Positions 46,877 to 56,297 of a stretch of DNA of 64,000 nucleotides are shown here, in pieces. Below the pieces are notes generated by a model. That model did not search any database and was not told the DNA's origin. It saw only the letters and a program-made list of their open reading frames with translations. Position numbers and translations under genes: made by a program. Positions within the stretch are counted from its first letter, which is position 1; every line of letters starts with the position of its first letter. This stretch comes from Tsuneonella dongtanensis (GTDB lineage: Bacteria; Pseudomonadota; Alphaproteobacteria; Sphingomonadales; Sphingomonadaceae): the NCBI RefSeq assembly GCF_001698205.1, contig NZ_CP016591.1, positions 1,426,001-1,490,000 of the forward strand, in the 5' to 3' direction.

Positions 46877-49033
46877 TCAGACCGCGTGGCCACCCGCCAG
46901 CGCCGCGAGCAGCAGCAGCGCGACGATGTTGGTGATCTTGATCATCGGGTTCACGGCCGGGCCCGCGGTGTCCTTGTAGGGATCGCCCACGGTGTCGCCG
47001 GTCACCGCGGCCTTGTGGGCCTCGCTGCCCTTGCCGCCGTGGTTGCCGTCTTCGATGTACTTCTTGGCGTTGTCCCACGCGCCGCCGCCGGCGGTCATGG
47101 ACAGCGCGACGAACAGCCCGCCGACGATCACGCCGAGGAGCAGGGCGCCGAGGGCCGCGAAGCCGTTGGCCTGACCCGCGATCGCGGCGATCGCGAAATA
47201 GACCACGATCGGCGCCAGCACCGGCAGCATCGAGGGGATGATCATCTCCTTGATGGCGGCCTTGGTGACCAGGTCGACCGTGCGGGCATAATCCGGCTTG
47301 GTCTCGTAGGTCATGATGCCCGGGTTGTTCTTGAACTGGTCGCGCACGTCGATCACCACGTCGCCCGCCGCGCGGCCGACGGCGGTCATGCCCATCGAAC
47401 CGAACAGGTAGGGGAGCAGCGCGCCCAGCAGGAGGCCGACGATGACGTACGGGTTCTCCAGGCTGAAATCGACGTCGAGGTTCGGGAAGAACTCGCCGAG
47501 GTCGGTCGTGTAGGCGGCGAACAGCACCAGCGCGGCAAGGCCGGCCGATCCGATCGCGTAACCCTTGGTCACCGCCTTGGTGGTGTTGCCCACCGCGTCG
47601 AGCAGGTCGGTCTTCTCGCGCACGCTGTCGTCGAGGCCCGCCATCTCGGCGATGCCGCCGGCGTTGTCGGTGACAGGACCGTACGCATCGAGCGCCACGA
47701 CCATGCCCGCCAGCGCCAGCATTGCGGTCGCCGAATAGGCGATGCCGATGAGACCGGCGAGCTGGTAGGCGATCACGATGCCCGCCACGATCACCAGCGT
47801 CGGCAGCGCGGTCGCTTCCATGCTGATGGCGAGGCCCTGGATCACGTTGGTGCCGTGGCCGGTTTCCGACGACTTGGCGATCGAGCGCACCGGGCGGTAG
47901 TTCGTGCCGGTGTAATACTCGGTGATCCAGATGATGAGCCCGGTGATGATGAGGCCGAGCAGCGAGCACCAGAACAGGTCCATGCCGGTAAAGGTGACGA
48001 CCTGTTCGGCCATACCTTCTTCAGCGACCGACTCTCCCGCGCCGACATCGGCGAGGCTGCGGGTGATCTCGGTATCGAGGCCGATCGCCTGATCGATGCA
48101 GAGCCAGATCAGCGGGATCGAAAGGACCGCGGTGACGAGGAAGCCCTTGTACATCGCGCCCATCACGTTCTTGCCGCCGCCAAGACGGACGAAATAGGTG
48201 CCGATGATCGAGGTCAGGATGCACGCGCCGCCGATCAGCAGCGGCAGGCTCATCATCGGCATCAGCAGGTCGCCGAGGCCCTTGAGGAGCAGCGCGGTGA
48301 GCACCATCGTGGCGCCCACGGTGACGACGTAGGTCTCGAACAGGTCGGCGGCCATGCCGGCGCAGTCGCCGACGTTGTCGCCCACGTTGTCCGCGATGAC
48401 CGCCGGGTTGCGCGGATCGTCTTCGGGGATGCCCGCTTCCACCTTGCCGACGAGGTCGGCGCCGACGTCGGCCGCCTTGGTGAAGATGCCGCCGCCCAGA
48501 CGGGCGAAGATCGAGATCAGCGACGCGCCGAAGGCCAGCGCGACGAGCGCGTCGACAACGGTGCGGCTGTTCGCTTCGTAACCGAGCGAGTTGACCAGCA
48601 CCCAGAAGAACACCGCGATCGCAAGGAGCGCGAGGCCTGCCACCAGCATGCCGGTAATCGCCCCGGCGCGGAACGCCATCGTCAGGCCTTCCTGCAGCCC
48701 GGTCGAGGCAGCCTGCGCCGTGCGGACGTTGGAGCGGACAGAGATATTCATCCCGATGAAGCCCGCCACGCCCGAGAGGATCGCGCCAATGACGAACCCG
48801 GTGGCCGAGATCGGCCCGAGGAACCAGCCCACGAGGATCGCGACCACGACGCCGACTATGGCGATCGTGGTGTACTGGCGCTTGAGGTAGGCCTGCGCGC
48901 CTTCCTGGATCGCCGCGGCGATTTCCTGCATCTTTTCGTTGCCGGCCGATGACCGCAACACCTGCATGCTGGTCAGCCAGCCGTAGAGCACGGCGAGCGC
49001 GCCCAGAAATATGGAAACTAGAACGAAGTCCAC
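46877..49033 (-). CDS. hppA: Membrane H+-translocating pyrophosphatase (K+-independent type)
   Basis: This 718-residue inner-membrane pump couples PPi hydrolysis to proton export. It has about 16 hydrophobic segments, the catalytic [11 protein letters not shown] loop and the late [14 protein letters not shown] motif. The region [10 protein letters not shown] has Lys where K+-dependent pumps have Ala, so this is the K+-independent class, as in Rhodospirillum. I choose the GTG at 49033: it is preceded by AGGAGG at 9 bases, while the open frame upstream lacks a ribosome site. The 126 bases to thiL include a 6-bp GCCACC/GGTGGC hairpin in its leader. Confidence 0.95.
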   Translation of the reverse strand: MDFVLVSIFLGALAVLYGWLTSMQVLRSSAGNEKMQEIAAAIQEGAQAYLKRQYTTIAIVGVVVAILVGWFLGPISATGFVIGAILSGVAGFIGMNISVRSNVRTAQAASTGLQEGLTMAFRAGAITGMLVAGLALLAIAVFFWVLVNSLGYEANSRTVVDALVALAFGASLISIFARLGGGIFTKAADVGADLVGKVEAGIPEDDPRNPAVIADNVGDNVGDCAGMAADLFETYVVTVGATMVLTALLLKGLGDLLMPMMSLPLLIGGACILTSIIGTYFVRLGGGKNVMGAMYKGFLVTAVLSIPLIWLCIDQAIGLDTEITRSLADVGAGESVAEEGMAEQVVTFTGMDLFWCSLLGLIITGLIIWITEYYTGTNYRPVRSIAKSSETGHGTNVIQGLAISMEATALPTLVIVAGIVIAYQLAGLIGIAYSATAMLALAGMVVALDAYGPVTDNAGGIAEMAGLDDSVREKTDLLDAVGNTTKAVTKGYAIGSAGLAALVLFAAYTTDLGEFFPNLDVDFSLENPYVIVGLLLGALLPYLFGSMGMTAVGRAAGDVVIDVRDQFKNNPGIMTYETKPDYARTVDLVTKAAIKEMIIPSMLPVLAPIVVYFAIAAIAGQANGFAALGALLLGVIVGGLFVALSMTAGGGAWDNAKKYIEDGNHGGKGSEAHKAAVTGDTVGDPYKDTAGPAVNPMIKITNIVALLLLAALAGGHAV

Positions 49034-49159
49034 GGGAAGTCCCCTCCTGCTTGCGTGGATGATGGCCACCTCTCCCGGGTGGCATTAGAGGCCGCGAGGT
49101 ATAGGGCAGCGACTCGGGCGCGCAAGTCCGAAACGGCGGGTTTTCGGTGGGTATCGGCG

Positions 49160-50029
49160 CTAGTGTTCGAAACCGAGCCGGGCGAGGTCCGGTATCTCGC
49201 GGTCCACCCGTAACGCGGCACTGTCCGGCCCGGTCACCGTGCCGATACGTCGCGCTGCAACCGGCAGTTGCCGATCGGGGGCGGCAGTGAAGACAAGCTG
49301 GTAGTCGTCGCCCCAGGTCACGCACGCGAGAATGCGCTCAGGATCGGCGACGGGAAAGGTGGCGCTGTCGAGATCGAAGGTGACCCGGCTCGCTTGAGCG
49401 ATCCGGAACGCGTCGAGCAGCAACCCGTCCGACACATCCATCATCGCGTTGACGATAGGGGCGAGCGCCCGACCTTCGGCGAGCAGGGGGCGCGGTCGGC
49501 GATAGGCCAGGTCGGCAGCACTGCCCGAATTGCGCTCGGCCTCGGCCATGCCAAGCATCGCGAGACCCAATGAGCCGGTGACATAGACGGCATCGCCGGG
49601 TCGTGCGCCCGAGCGCGCCGGAACCGCTGCGAAATCGGTGCGGCCGATGGCGGTGCAGCTCCATGCGCGAGCGCCCGTGCCGCGAACCGTGTCCCCGCCG
49701 AGCAACGGGACGTCATAGTTGCTGAGTACTTCCTGCAAGCCTTCGACAAAACGCTCGTCGCCGGGCCCAAGACTGTGGGTCAGCAGCACCCCGACCGGCA
49801 TCGCGCCCTTCGCGGCCAAGTCGGACAGGTTCACCGCGACCAGCTTCCAGGCGATGTCCGCGGGGTCCTCGTCGGCCCGGACATGCACTCCTTCAATCAC
49901 GCTGTCGTGAGTGATGACGAGCGTCTCGCTGCCGATTTCGAGAACCGCTGCATCGTCCTCAAGCCCGCGTGCAGCGGGATGCGTCGCGATGCGGCGCAGG
50001 GCCTCGATGAAGGCGCTTTCGCCGCTCAG
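49160..50029 (-). CDS. thiL: Thiamine-monophosphate kinase, probable CTG start
   Basis: ThiL phosphorylates TMP to thiamine pyrophosphate. The 289-residue product has the DDAAVL and THDSVIEGVH motifs, VNLSDLAAKGA and MMDVSDGLLLD, all typical of the PurM-like kinase fold. No ATG, GTG or TTG lies near the expected N-terminus (SGESAFIEAL). A CTG at 50029 fits: it overlaps the nusB stop by 4 bases (CTGA) and has AAGG seven bases upstream. An in-frame start at 50116 would add 29 arginine-rich residues that lie inside nusB. Confidence 0.88.
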   Translation of the reverse strand: MSGESAFIEALRRIATHPAARGLEDDAAVLEIGSETLVITHDSVIEGVHVRADEDPADIAWKLVAVNLSDLAAKGAMPVGVLLTHSLGPGDERFVEGLQEVLSNYDVPLLGGDTVRGTGARAWSCTAIGRTDFAAVPARSGARPGDAVYVTGSLGLAMLGMAEAERNSGSAADLAYRRPRPLLAEGRALAPIVNAMMDVSDGLLLDAFRIAQASRVTFDLDSATFPVADPERILACVTWGDDYQLVFTAAPDRQLPVAARRIGTVTGPDSAALRVDREIPDLARLGFEH

Positions 50030-50475
50030 CGGACCACCTTGGCCACGGCATCGAGCACGCCGTTGACGAACTTCGCCTCGCGATCGTCGAAGAAAGCCTT
50101 GGCAACGTCGACCCATTCGCTGATCGCGGCGGCGACCGGCACGTCGGCGCGCGCCATGAGCTCGTAGGAGCCGCCGCGCAGGATTTGCAGCATCGTCTTG
50201 TCGAGGCGGGCGATGGTCCAGCCCTCGGCCAGCTTGGCGGTCAGGTGGCCGTCGATCTCATCCCGACGTGCGATTGTCCCGGATACGATGTCGTCGAAGA
50301 AATCGACCTCGGCGTCGGCAAGTTCTTCCTCGTCGACGGTCATCCCCAGCCGGTGCTGGTGGAATTCGTCGAGCAGGCGCGCGGTGCCGGTGCCCTCCAT
50401 CTGGTGCTGGTAGAGCGCCTGGACGGCGGCGAGGCGGGCGGCCGAGCGGGCCTGTGAGCGGGGATTGCTGTTCAT
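50026..50475 (-). CDS. nusB: Transcription antitermination factor NusB
   Basis: NusB with NusE (S10) binds boxA RNA and supports rRNA antitermination. The 149-residue helical protein opens RSAARLAAVQALYQHQMEG and has the LDKTMLQILRGGSYELM core, as expected. Its ATG overlaps the hisD stop (ATGA) and its stop overlaps the probable thiL start. The order hisG-hisD-nusB-thiL is typical of sphingomonads. Confidence 0.95.
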   Translation of the reverse strand: MNSNPRSQARSAARLAAVQALYQHQMEGTGTARLLDEFHQHRLGMTVDEEELADAEVDFFDDIVSGTIARRDEIDGHLTAKLAEGWTIARLDKTMLQILRGGSYELMARADVPVAAAISEWVDVAKAFFDDREAKFVNGVLDAVAKVVR

Positions 50476-51761
50476 TTCAGTCTCAATTCGATCGATCGGG
50501 CATGTGCCTCGAGCCCCTCGGCATGCGCGAGCGCCACGGCTGCGGGACCGATTGCAGCCAGGGCTTCCGCGCCCAGCTCGATGAAGCTCGTGCGCTTCAT
50601 GAAGTCCAGGACCGACAGCCCGCTTGAGAAGCGTGCTCGGCGTCCGGTGGGGAGGACGTGGTTGGGGCCCGCAACGTAATCGCCCACCGCTTCAGGGGCC
50701 ATGCGACCGATGAAGAGGCTGCCCACGTGGCGGATGCCCTCGATGAAGGGTTCGGGATCGGACACCGCAAGCTCCACGTGCTCGGCGGCGAGCGCGTTGG
50801 CGAGCGGGATCGCCTGATCGAGGTTGTCGACGACGATCATCACGCCGTGATCGTCCCAGCTCTGGCGGGCGACTTTCCCGGTCCTGAGCATGGCGCACTG
50901 CACGTCGACCCGGTCTTCCACCTGCTCGGCGAACTGGGCGTCGTCGGTGATCAGGATCGATTGCGCGTCGGGGTCGTGCTCGGCCTGGCTGAGGAGGTCG
51001 GCGGCGATCCAGTCGGGGTCGTTGGCTCCGTCGGCAATGACGAGGATCTCGCTGGGGCCCGCGACCATGTCGATCCCGACGACACCGAAAAGCTGGCGCT
51101 TGGCCTCGGCCACCCAGGCGTTGCCGGGCCCGGTGATCACGTCGACGCGGCGTATCCGCTGGGTGCCATAGGCCAGCGCGGCGATCGCCTGCGCACCGCC
51201 GATACGCCAGACCTCGTCCACCCCGGCGACGTGCGCGGCGGCGAGCACTAGCGGGTTCGTGCGACCGCCCGGGGTCGGGGTGACCACGGCGAGGCGCTCA
51301 ACCCCCGCGACCTTGGCGGGAATCGCGTTCATCAGCAGCGACGAGGGATAGGCCGCGCGTCCGCCAGGAACGTAGAGCCCCGCGGCATCGACCGGACGCC
51401 AGCGCGCGCCGAGGCGTACTCCGGCCTGGTCGGTCTCGTCGCGGTCGGTCGGAAGCTGGGCCTGATGATATGCCCGGATGCGGTCCGCGGCGAGGGTGAG
51501 CGCATCGCGCAACTCGGGATCGAGCGCGTCGAAAGCGGCCTTGCATGCCGCAAGATCGACCTGCCAGTCGCCGTCTTCGGTCAGCTGGTGGTCGTCGAAG
51601 CGGTGCGTGTACTCGCTGAGCGCTTCATCTCCCCTCGCCTTCACCCGCTGTAGAATTTCAGCCACGTCCGAGGTGACGTTTTCATCACTTTCGCGGCGGT
51701 CCTCGACGATGCGCCGAATGGCCTTGTCGAAACCGGGATCGGTGATCCTGAGCCGCTTCAT
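50472..51761 (-). CDS. hisD: Histidinol dehydrogenase
   Basis: HisD oxidises histidinol to histidine in two NAD-dependent steps using a bound zinc. The 429-residue product has [15 protein letters not shown] near residue 120, [25 protein letters not shown] and the late [18 protein letters not shown] signature. The ATG at 51761 overlaps the hisG stop by 4 bases. A longer frame is open upstream but without family sequence. Confidence 0.97.
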   Translation of the reverse strand: MKRLRITDPGFDKAIRRIVEDRRESDENVTSDVAEILQRVKARGDEALSEYTHRFDDHQLTEDGDWQVDLAACKAAFDALDPELRDALTLAADRIRAYHQAQLPTDRDETDQAGVRLGARWRPVDAAGLYVPGGRAAYPSSLLMNAIPAKVAGVERLAVVTPTPGGRTNPLVLAAAHVAGVDEVWRIGGAQAIAALAYGTQRIRRVDVITGPGNAWVAEAKRQLFGVVGIDMVAGPSEILVIADGANDPDWIAADLLSQAEHDPDAQSILITDDAQFAEQVEDRVDVQCAMLRTGKVARQSWDDHGVMIVVDNLDQAIPLANALAAEHVELAVSDPEPFIEGIRHVGSLFIGRMAPEAVGDYVAGPNHVLPTGRRARFSSGLSVLDFMKRTSFIELGAEALAAIGPAAVALAHAEGLEAHARSIELRLK

Positions 51762-52423
51762 GCCGCGATCTCGCGAAACCGTTCGACCAGCGCGGCGACG
51801 CGCGGGTCGGTCTTCAACGCTGCGCGGTTTACGATCAGCCGCGCGGTGATCTCCATGATCGTCGCGGTCTCGACGAGGCCGTTGTCCTTGAGCGTCTGCC
51901 CGCTCGACACGAGGTCGACGATCCGCCCCGCGAGGCCGAGAGCGGGAGCGATCTCCATCGCGCCGTTGAGCTTGACGCATTCGGCCTGCACGCCCTTCGC
52001 CTCGAAATGGCGGCGGGTCAGGTTGGGGTATTTCGTCGCGACCCGCACGTGGGTGGACCCGTCGATCGACGCGGCGCCCGCGGCAGGCTCCGCGACCGAC
52101 AGGCGGCAATATCCGATACCCAGGTCGACCGGGGCGTAGAGGTCCGAATAGTCGAACTCCTCGACCACGTCGGCACCGACGATGCCCGCCTGCGCCGCGC
52201 CGTGGGCGACGAAGGTCGCGACGTCGAAGGCGCGCACCCGGATCAGCCGGAGATCGTCGTCCTGGCACGCAAAAGCCAGCCGCCGGTCGGCCTTGTCGTG
52301 GAAGCCAGCTTCAGGCACCACCCCGGCGCGCGCCATCAGCGGCAGCGCCTCGTCGAGGATGCGCCCCTTGGGCACGGCGAAGGTGATCGGTGAGGCTGAC
52401 GATTTTGGCACGGCGCGGCGCAC
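51758..52423 (-). CDS. hisG: ATP phosphoribosyltransferase, short form
   Basis: HisG starts histidine synthesis by joining ATP and PRPP. At 221 residues it is the short form that lacks the C-terminal regulatory domain and needs HisZ for activity; hisZ is not in the window. [23 protein letters not shown] and the PRPP-binding loop [12 protein letters not shown] are visible. Two GTG codons (52423, 52411) are possible starts and neither has a clear ribosome site. It is divergent from the DUF2332 gene with only 32 bases between. Confidence 0.95.
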   Translation of the reverse strand: MRRAVPKSSASPITFAVPKGRILDEALPLMARAGVVPEAGFHDKADRRLAFACQDDDLRLIRVRAFDVATFVAHGAAQAGIVGADVVEEFDYSDLYAPVDLGIGYCRLSVAEPAAGAASIDGSTHVRVATKYPNLTRRHFEAKGVQAECVKLNGAMEIAPALGLAGRIVDLVSSGQTLKDNGLVETATIMEITARLIVNRAALKTDPRVAALVERFREIAA

Positions 52424-52455
52424 TTAGGGTGCGGGGCACGAAAGGGCAACGCAAG

Positions 52456-53550
52456 ATGGGTCAGGACAGGCCGAAGTACGAGCTGGTCGATATCGACATG
52501 ACGGGCGACGGCGCGGTGTCGCGCGCGTTCGAGAACCAGGTCGCCTACTGCAACGCCGCCAAGGCGCCGATCACCGCGCGGGTTGTAAATGCGATCCGCC
52601 ACCTGATCGATGGCGACGAACCGGGCGCGCTGCTCGACCGTATCCGAAAGTGGCAGGGCGCGCCGCTGGCCGACGCGCTGCCGCTACGCGTGGCGGGGGG
52701 CATCCATTCGCTCTGGCTGTCGGGCGCCCAGCCGGAACTCGGGACGATCTACCGCGGCGAGGCGGCGTCGAGCGATGTGGAACTGGTTCGTGCAGCGGTC
52801 GCGGCGCACGAAGCGGTGCTGATGCCCTGGCTCGACGGACCGCCGCAGACCAACGAGGCGGGGCGCTCGTCGAACTTCATGGCGGCGTTCCTGTGGCTGG
52901 CGGGCCAGGGCCTGCCGCCGCGGTTCGAATGCCTCGAGATCGGATCTTCGGCCGGGATCAACCTCATGATGGATCGCTACGCCTACGACCTCGGCGGGAC
53001 GAAGGCGGGCGCAGCAGACCCGGTAATGACGTTCACGCCCGAGTGGCACGGCGATCCGCCGCCGGCCCACCTGATCGAGATCGCCAGCCTCAAGGGCTGC
53101 GACGTGGCGCCGGTCGACCTCACCGATCCCGACCAGGCGCTGCGCCTCAAGGCCTATATCTGGCCCGAGCACACCGTCCGGTTCGAGCGGATGGAAGCGG
53201 CCGTCGCCGCCGCAAGCGAGCACGCGCCCGATCTGGTGAGGATGGACGCGGCCGAATTCGTCGAGACCGAACTGGCCAAGCCGCAGGCCGAAGGCACCAC
53301 GCGAGTCCTCATGCACTCGATCGTCTGGCAATACGTGCCCAAGGATCAGCAGGCGCGGATATCGTCGGCGATGGAGGCGGCGGGTGCCGCCGCCACGCCC
53401 GAACGCCCGCTCGCCTGGGTCGCGGTCGAGGCCGACCGCACGGTCCACCGCCACGGTCTGAAAGTGCGCTACTGGCCAGGAGGAGAGGCCGAACGACAAC
53501 TAACCTGGTCGCACCCGCACGGCGCGGACATCGAGTGGGTGGCGGGCTAG
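52456..53550 (+). CDS. DUF2332 family protein
   Basis: This is a 364-residue cytoplasmic protein of the DUF2332 family, recognisable by AFENQVAYC near the start and the LEIGSSAGINLMMDRYAYDLGG motif around residues 158-180, which resembles a SAM-dependent methyltransferase motif I (EIGSSAG). Methyltransferase activity is inferred only from that motif. It is divergent from hisG and not linked to another gene on its strand. Confidence 0.82.
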   Translation: MGQDRPKYELVDIDMTGDGAVSRAFENQVAYCNAAKAPITARVVNAIRHLIDGDEPGALLDRIRKWQGAPLADALPLRVAGGIHSLWLSGAQPELGTIYRGEAASSDVELVRAAVAAHEAVLMPWLDGPPQTNEAGRSSNFMAAFLWLAGQGLPPRFECLEIGSSAGINLMMDRYAYDLGGTKAGAADPVMTFTPEWHGDPPPAHLIEIASLKGCDVAPVDLTDPDQALRLKAYIWPEHTVRFERMEAAVAAASEHAPDLVRMDAAEFVETELAKPQAEGTTRVLMHSIVWQYVPKDQQARISSAMEAAGAAATPERPLAWVAVEADRTVHRHGLKVRYWPGGEAERQLTWSHPHGADIEWVAG

Positions 53551-53594
53551 CGGCTGGTTTGAGGGTGCCTCGTTACTGAATTCAGACTGTCGGC

Positions 53595-53614
53595 TAACGA
53601 CCCCATTGCGGACA
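53595..53614 (+). repeat. Repeat A, copy 1
   Basis: TAACGACCCCATTGCGGACA. It matches copy 2 at 54006-54025 in 19 of 20 bases and lies 26 bases before the first small gene. The sequence looks like the right half of a stem-loop element whose left half is repeat B. Confidence 0.7.
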
Positions 53615-53640
53615 CGGGCGGCTTGCGCCACCAGTCGGTG

Positions 53641-53880
53641 ATGGGCCTCTATTCGATCGTATGCGATTATGCGGGAGGGACGTTCGTCTCTCAGGTTCAA
53701 GCGACTGATGAGAATGATGCCGTTGCGAAATGGGCGGAAGCGCTCCCAAGCGAGCGGCCCCTCGGCAATGCGTCCGAACAGATTGCGAAAGCGGCTTTGG
53801 CCGATCGCGAGCTTGTTCCACTCGACGGGCTGATCGGGGTTTGGTGTTGGACAGAAACGTCGATGATGCGCTCGCGCTAG
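53641..53880 (+). CDS. Small hypothetical protein, repeat-associated
   Basis: This is a 79-residue soluble protein of unknown family with the opening MGLYSIVCDYAGGTFVSQV and a Trp/Cys-containing end (GVWCWTETS). A TTG at 53623 would add six residues. It is lower in GC than the DUF2332 gene before it. Repeat A lies just upstream and a copy of repeat B 20 bases after its stop, the same arrangement as for the next gene. Confidence 0.55.
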   Translation: MGLYSIVCDYAGGTFVSQVQATDENDAVAKWAEALPSERPLGNASEQIAKAALADRELVPLDGLIGVWCWTETSMMRSR

Positions 53881-53900
53881 TCAACATCATCCGCACAGCC

Positions 53901-53920
53901 GAATGACAGCTTTCCACCCA
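53901..53920 (+). repeat. Repeat B, copy 1
   Basis: GAATGACAGCTTTCCACCCA. It matches copy 2 at 54492-54511 in 15 of 20 bases and follows the first small gene. The remaining bases to 54005 hold no gene that I can support. Confidence 0.55.
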
Positions 53921-54005
53921 ACATCGGACGATCAGCGCAACAGCGGCGGTGCCGTAAGCGGACAGGCGGGTATCGCGAAAATCTGACCAAAAGTGGTCCA
54001 GCGGG

Positions 54006-54025
54006 TAACGACCCCATTGCGGGCA
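54006..54025 (+). repeat. Repeat A, copy 2
   Basis: TAACGACCCCATTGCGGGCA, differing from copy 1 at one base. Its 3' part (GCGGGCATT, 54019-54027) is complementary, with one G-T mismatch, to AATGTCCGC at 54493-54501 in repeat B copy 2, so the second small gene is flanked by short inverted repeats. Confidence 0.7.
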
Positions 54026-54052
54026 TTAAGGTTGATCGCCAAACCCCTAACA

Positions 54053-54493
54053 ATGAGCACAGGCCTTTCCTTTCGCTACCAACATGACGGCGACCCGAAC
54101 GACGACTTTGGTTGGTTGGCTGTAGAGGTGAAAGGCGAACAGTTTTCAGGCAAGGGCGGCTTCTGGGTCCAATGGCAGGATGTAAGAGAGTTTGGCGAAA
54201 AGCTGGCCACCTATCCCATTTTGCAAGATGCCCCGGTCGAAGCATCTTGGGGATTTGAGCCTTGGGAGGGCGACTCACTTGTCGTCAGCGTCTCAGTCGC
54301 GCCAGCGGACACGCGAGGGAACTTATTGGTTCAAGTTTGGCTGCGTGACTACTTTGAGAACGGCGAAGGGAAGCCGCTGAATTGCGTTCGCACGACCTTC
54401 AAAACCAATTATCCCGACCTTGAAAATTTCCGCCAAGGTATCGCGACGCTGATGGACGGTAAGGCTGACGAGGCCAATTTGGTCGGGCAGTAA
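54053..54493 (+). CDS. Hypothetical protein, possibly WapI/Imm-type immunity-like fold
   Basis: The product is a 146-residue acidic soluble protein with the opening MSTGLSFRYQHDGDPNDDFGW. The pattern of a WLAVEV-type strand, a WQDVREFGEKL helix, a WGFEPWEGDSL strand pair and a late LENFRQGIATL helix recalls small WapI-like immunity proteins, but no toxin gene is near, so this is weak. GC is lower than the surrounding genes. Upstream in-frame GTG 53993 would run through repeat A, so ATG 54053 is preferred. Confidence 0.6.
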   Translation: MSTGLSFRYQHDGDPNDDFGWLAVEVKGEQFSGKGGFWVQWQDVREFGEKLATYPILQDAPVEASWGFEPWEGDSLVVSVSVAPADTRGNLLVQVWLRDYFENGEGKPLNCVRTTFKTNYPDLENFRQGIATLMDGKADEANLVGQ

Positions 54494-54511
54494 ATGTCCG
54501 CTTCCCACCCC
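54492..54511 (+). repeat. Repeat B, copy 2
   Basis: AAATGTCCGCTTCCCACCCC. It overlaps the stop of the second small gene. AATGTCCGC within it is the complement of the GCGGACATT-type end of repeat A. The following 70 bases up to the hydrolase gene hold no gene. Confidence 0.6.
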
Positions 54512-54582
54512 ATAATTGACGCTAGAACCAAATAAGAATCTCGCTAAAAGCCGTCGTATTTCTCGGGCAGACCGCGAACTCT

Positions 54583-55482
54583 CTACCGCTCCAGAAACGC
54601 GTCGATTGCGGCGTTCACCGCCTCGGGTGCTTCCCATGTCACGAAGTGGCCCGAACCCGGCACTTCGACGAGAGTGAGGTCGTCGACCACGTCGGCCATC
54701 CCGGCGATGTTCTCGGGCGGCAAGGCGGTGTCGTCCATGCCCCAGATGACCAGCGTCGGGATCGTCAGCTTCGGTAGCGGCGGCGGGGTCCATCCCTCGG
54801 GTACGGTGTAGGGCGCGTCGAGCGGCGGCACGTCTATCGAACTGGCGCGGTACCAGTTCAGCATGGCGAATGCGGCGTCCCGGTCCTGCCAGCCCTCGCG
54901 CAGGCGGGCGAATTCCGCGGGCTCTATCTTCGATCCGTCGAGCCAGCCGATTTCCTGCGCGAGCAGGCCTTCGAGGCCCTTTTCGCGCACCAGCGCATCG
55001 TTCGCCGTGTCGCGAAAGCCGCGCATGTACTGGCTGCAGGTCCGCTGGTGTTCGTTGGTGTAGAGCAGTTTCTGGAAGATCGCCGGGTGCGGTGCGTTGG
55101 CGATGACCGCGCGGGTGACGCGCCCTTGTCCACTCTTGGCGTTCATCTGCCCGCCGATCGCCACGCCCCACGCGATCGCACCGCCCCAGTCGTGGCCGAG
55201 AACGGTGAATTCGCCGATCCCGAGCGCGTCGGCGAGGGCGAAGACGTCGCCGATGATCTTGTCCGCGGCATAGTCGGCCACGTCCGCCGGCTTCGACGAT
55301 CCGCGATAGCCGCGCTGGTCGGGGGCGACGCAGCGGAACCGGTCCTTGAAGTGCGCGACCTGGTGGCGCCAGGTCCGGTGGCTTTCGGGAAATCCGTGCA
55401 GGAAGATCAGCGCGGGCGCGTCTTCGGCGCCTTCGTCGATGCAGTCGAGTTCGATGCCGCCCGCAAGCGTAACGCGCTTCAT
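54583..55482 (-). CDS. Epoxide-hydrolase-like alpha/beta hydrolase
   Basis: This 299-residue alpha/beta hydrolase has the oxyanion motif HGFP (29-32), the nucleophile elbow GHDWGG with Asp98 as nucleophile, an acid at D250 or D251 (WGMDD), and H279 in GSGHF. An Asp nucleophile with the DWGG context indicates an epoxide hydrolase or haloalkane dehalogenase rather than an esterase. It is the last gene of the bolA-pirin-SDR run, 2 bases after the SDR stop. Confidence 0.87.
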   Translation of the reverse strand: MKRVTLAGGIELDCIDEGAEDAPALIFLHGFPESHRTWRHQVAHFKDRFRCVAPDQRGYRGSSKPADVADYAADKIIGDVFALADALGIGEFTVLGHDWGGAIAWGVAIGGQMNAKSGQGRVTRAVIANAPHPAIFQKLLYTNEHQRTCSQYMRGFRDTANDALVREKGLEGLLAQEIGWLDGSKIEPAEFARLREGWQDRDAAFAMLNWYRASSIDVPPLDAPYTVPEGWTPPPLPKLTIPTLVIWGMDDTALPPENIAGMADVVDDLTLVEVPGSGHFVTWEAPEAVNAAIDAFLER

Positions 55483-55484
55483 CC

Positions 55485-56297
55485 CTAGCCCTCCTTCAAT
55501 CGCTCCATGTAACCGCGGGCGACCATTGCCTCGACCTGGTCGAGCAGCCAGCCGGGCGCGCGGCGAGCCTCGCCCATCGCCAGCTCGGCCTCGCGCGCGA
55601 CCACGATCTCGCGCGTGCCCGCCGCCATCGCGTCGAGCATTTCGGCGGCGGCTTCGTCGGGATCCAGCCCCTGGTCGATCGCCGGATCGCTCTTGCCCCG
55701 CGCGGTGCCGTCGGCGGTCAGCGCATTGCGGCTGACGTCGGTGCGGATCGAGCCCGGGAAGATCGTGTGCACCTTGACCCCGGTCTGCGACAGCTCGGCG
55801 CGCAGGGCTTCGGCATAGCCGGCAAGACCGAACTTGGCGGCGCTGTAGGCGGTGCGCATCGGCACCCCGACCTTGCCGGCCACCGAAGAGATGAATGCCA
55901 GCGCGCCCGTGCCGCGCGCGCTCATCGGCCCGATCAGGCCTTGCGCGAAGGCGATTTGGGCGATCAGGTCCACTTCGATGATCTCACGGTAGACCTTCAT
56001 GTCGGTCTCGACCGCTGCCGAGCGCTGCGAGATGCCAGCGTTGGCCACCGCGAGGTCGATCCCGCCCTTCCAGTCCAGTGCGGCGGCGGTGGCTTCGGCC
56101 ATCGTCTCGTCGTCCCGCACGTCGAACGGCAGCAGCAGCGATTCGGTCGGCAGGCCCTGCGCCACGTCGTCGAGCCGGGAGATGTCGCGACCCGACAGGA
56201 TCACGTGCCCGCCGCGCGCAGCCCACTGGCGCGCGAGTGCCGCCCCGATGCCGCTCGAAGCGCCGGTAATCCAGGCGACCTGTCCTTTCACGCTCAT
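55485..56297 (-). CDS. Short-chain dehydrogenase/reductase
   Basis: This 270-residue SDR has the cofactor motif TGASSGIG (11-18), NAG (86-88), and the catalytic set S138, Y151 and K155 (YSAAK). A C-terminal extension of about 40 residues follows the Rossmann core. The substrate is unknown. The ATG at 56297 overlaps the pirin stop by 4 bases. Confidence 0.9.
   Translation of the reverse strand: MSVKGQVAWITGASSGIGAALARQWAARGGHVILSGRDISRLDDVAQGLPTESLLLPFDVRDDETMAEATAAALDWKGGIDLAVANAGISQRSAAVETDMKVYREIIEVDLIAQIAFAQGLIGPMSARGTGALAFISSVAGKVGVPMRTAYSAAKFGLAGYAEALRAELSQTGVKVHTIFPGSIRTDVSRNALTADGTARGKSDPAIDQGLDPDEAAAEMLDAMAAGTREIVVAREAELAMGEARRAPGWLLDQVEAMVARGYMERLKEG

Noticed and set aside
46550-48952. 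800-codon plus-strand frame opposite hppA
   Set aside because: It is rich in His, Asp, Arg and Val-type antisense words, and hppA on the other strand is complete with conserved motifs and a terminator.
49060-49085. GCCACC/GGTGGC hairpin in the hppA leader as a riboswitch or terminator
   Set aside because: It is only 6 bp with no U tract and no recognisable riboswitch core; probably incidental.
54053-54493. Toxin-immunity pair at the repeat-associated genes
   Set aside because: The 146-residue protein faintly resembles immunity proteins but no toxin-like gene is adjacent, so a pair cannot be claimed.
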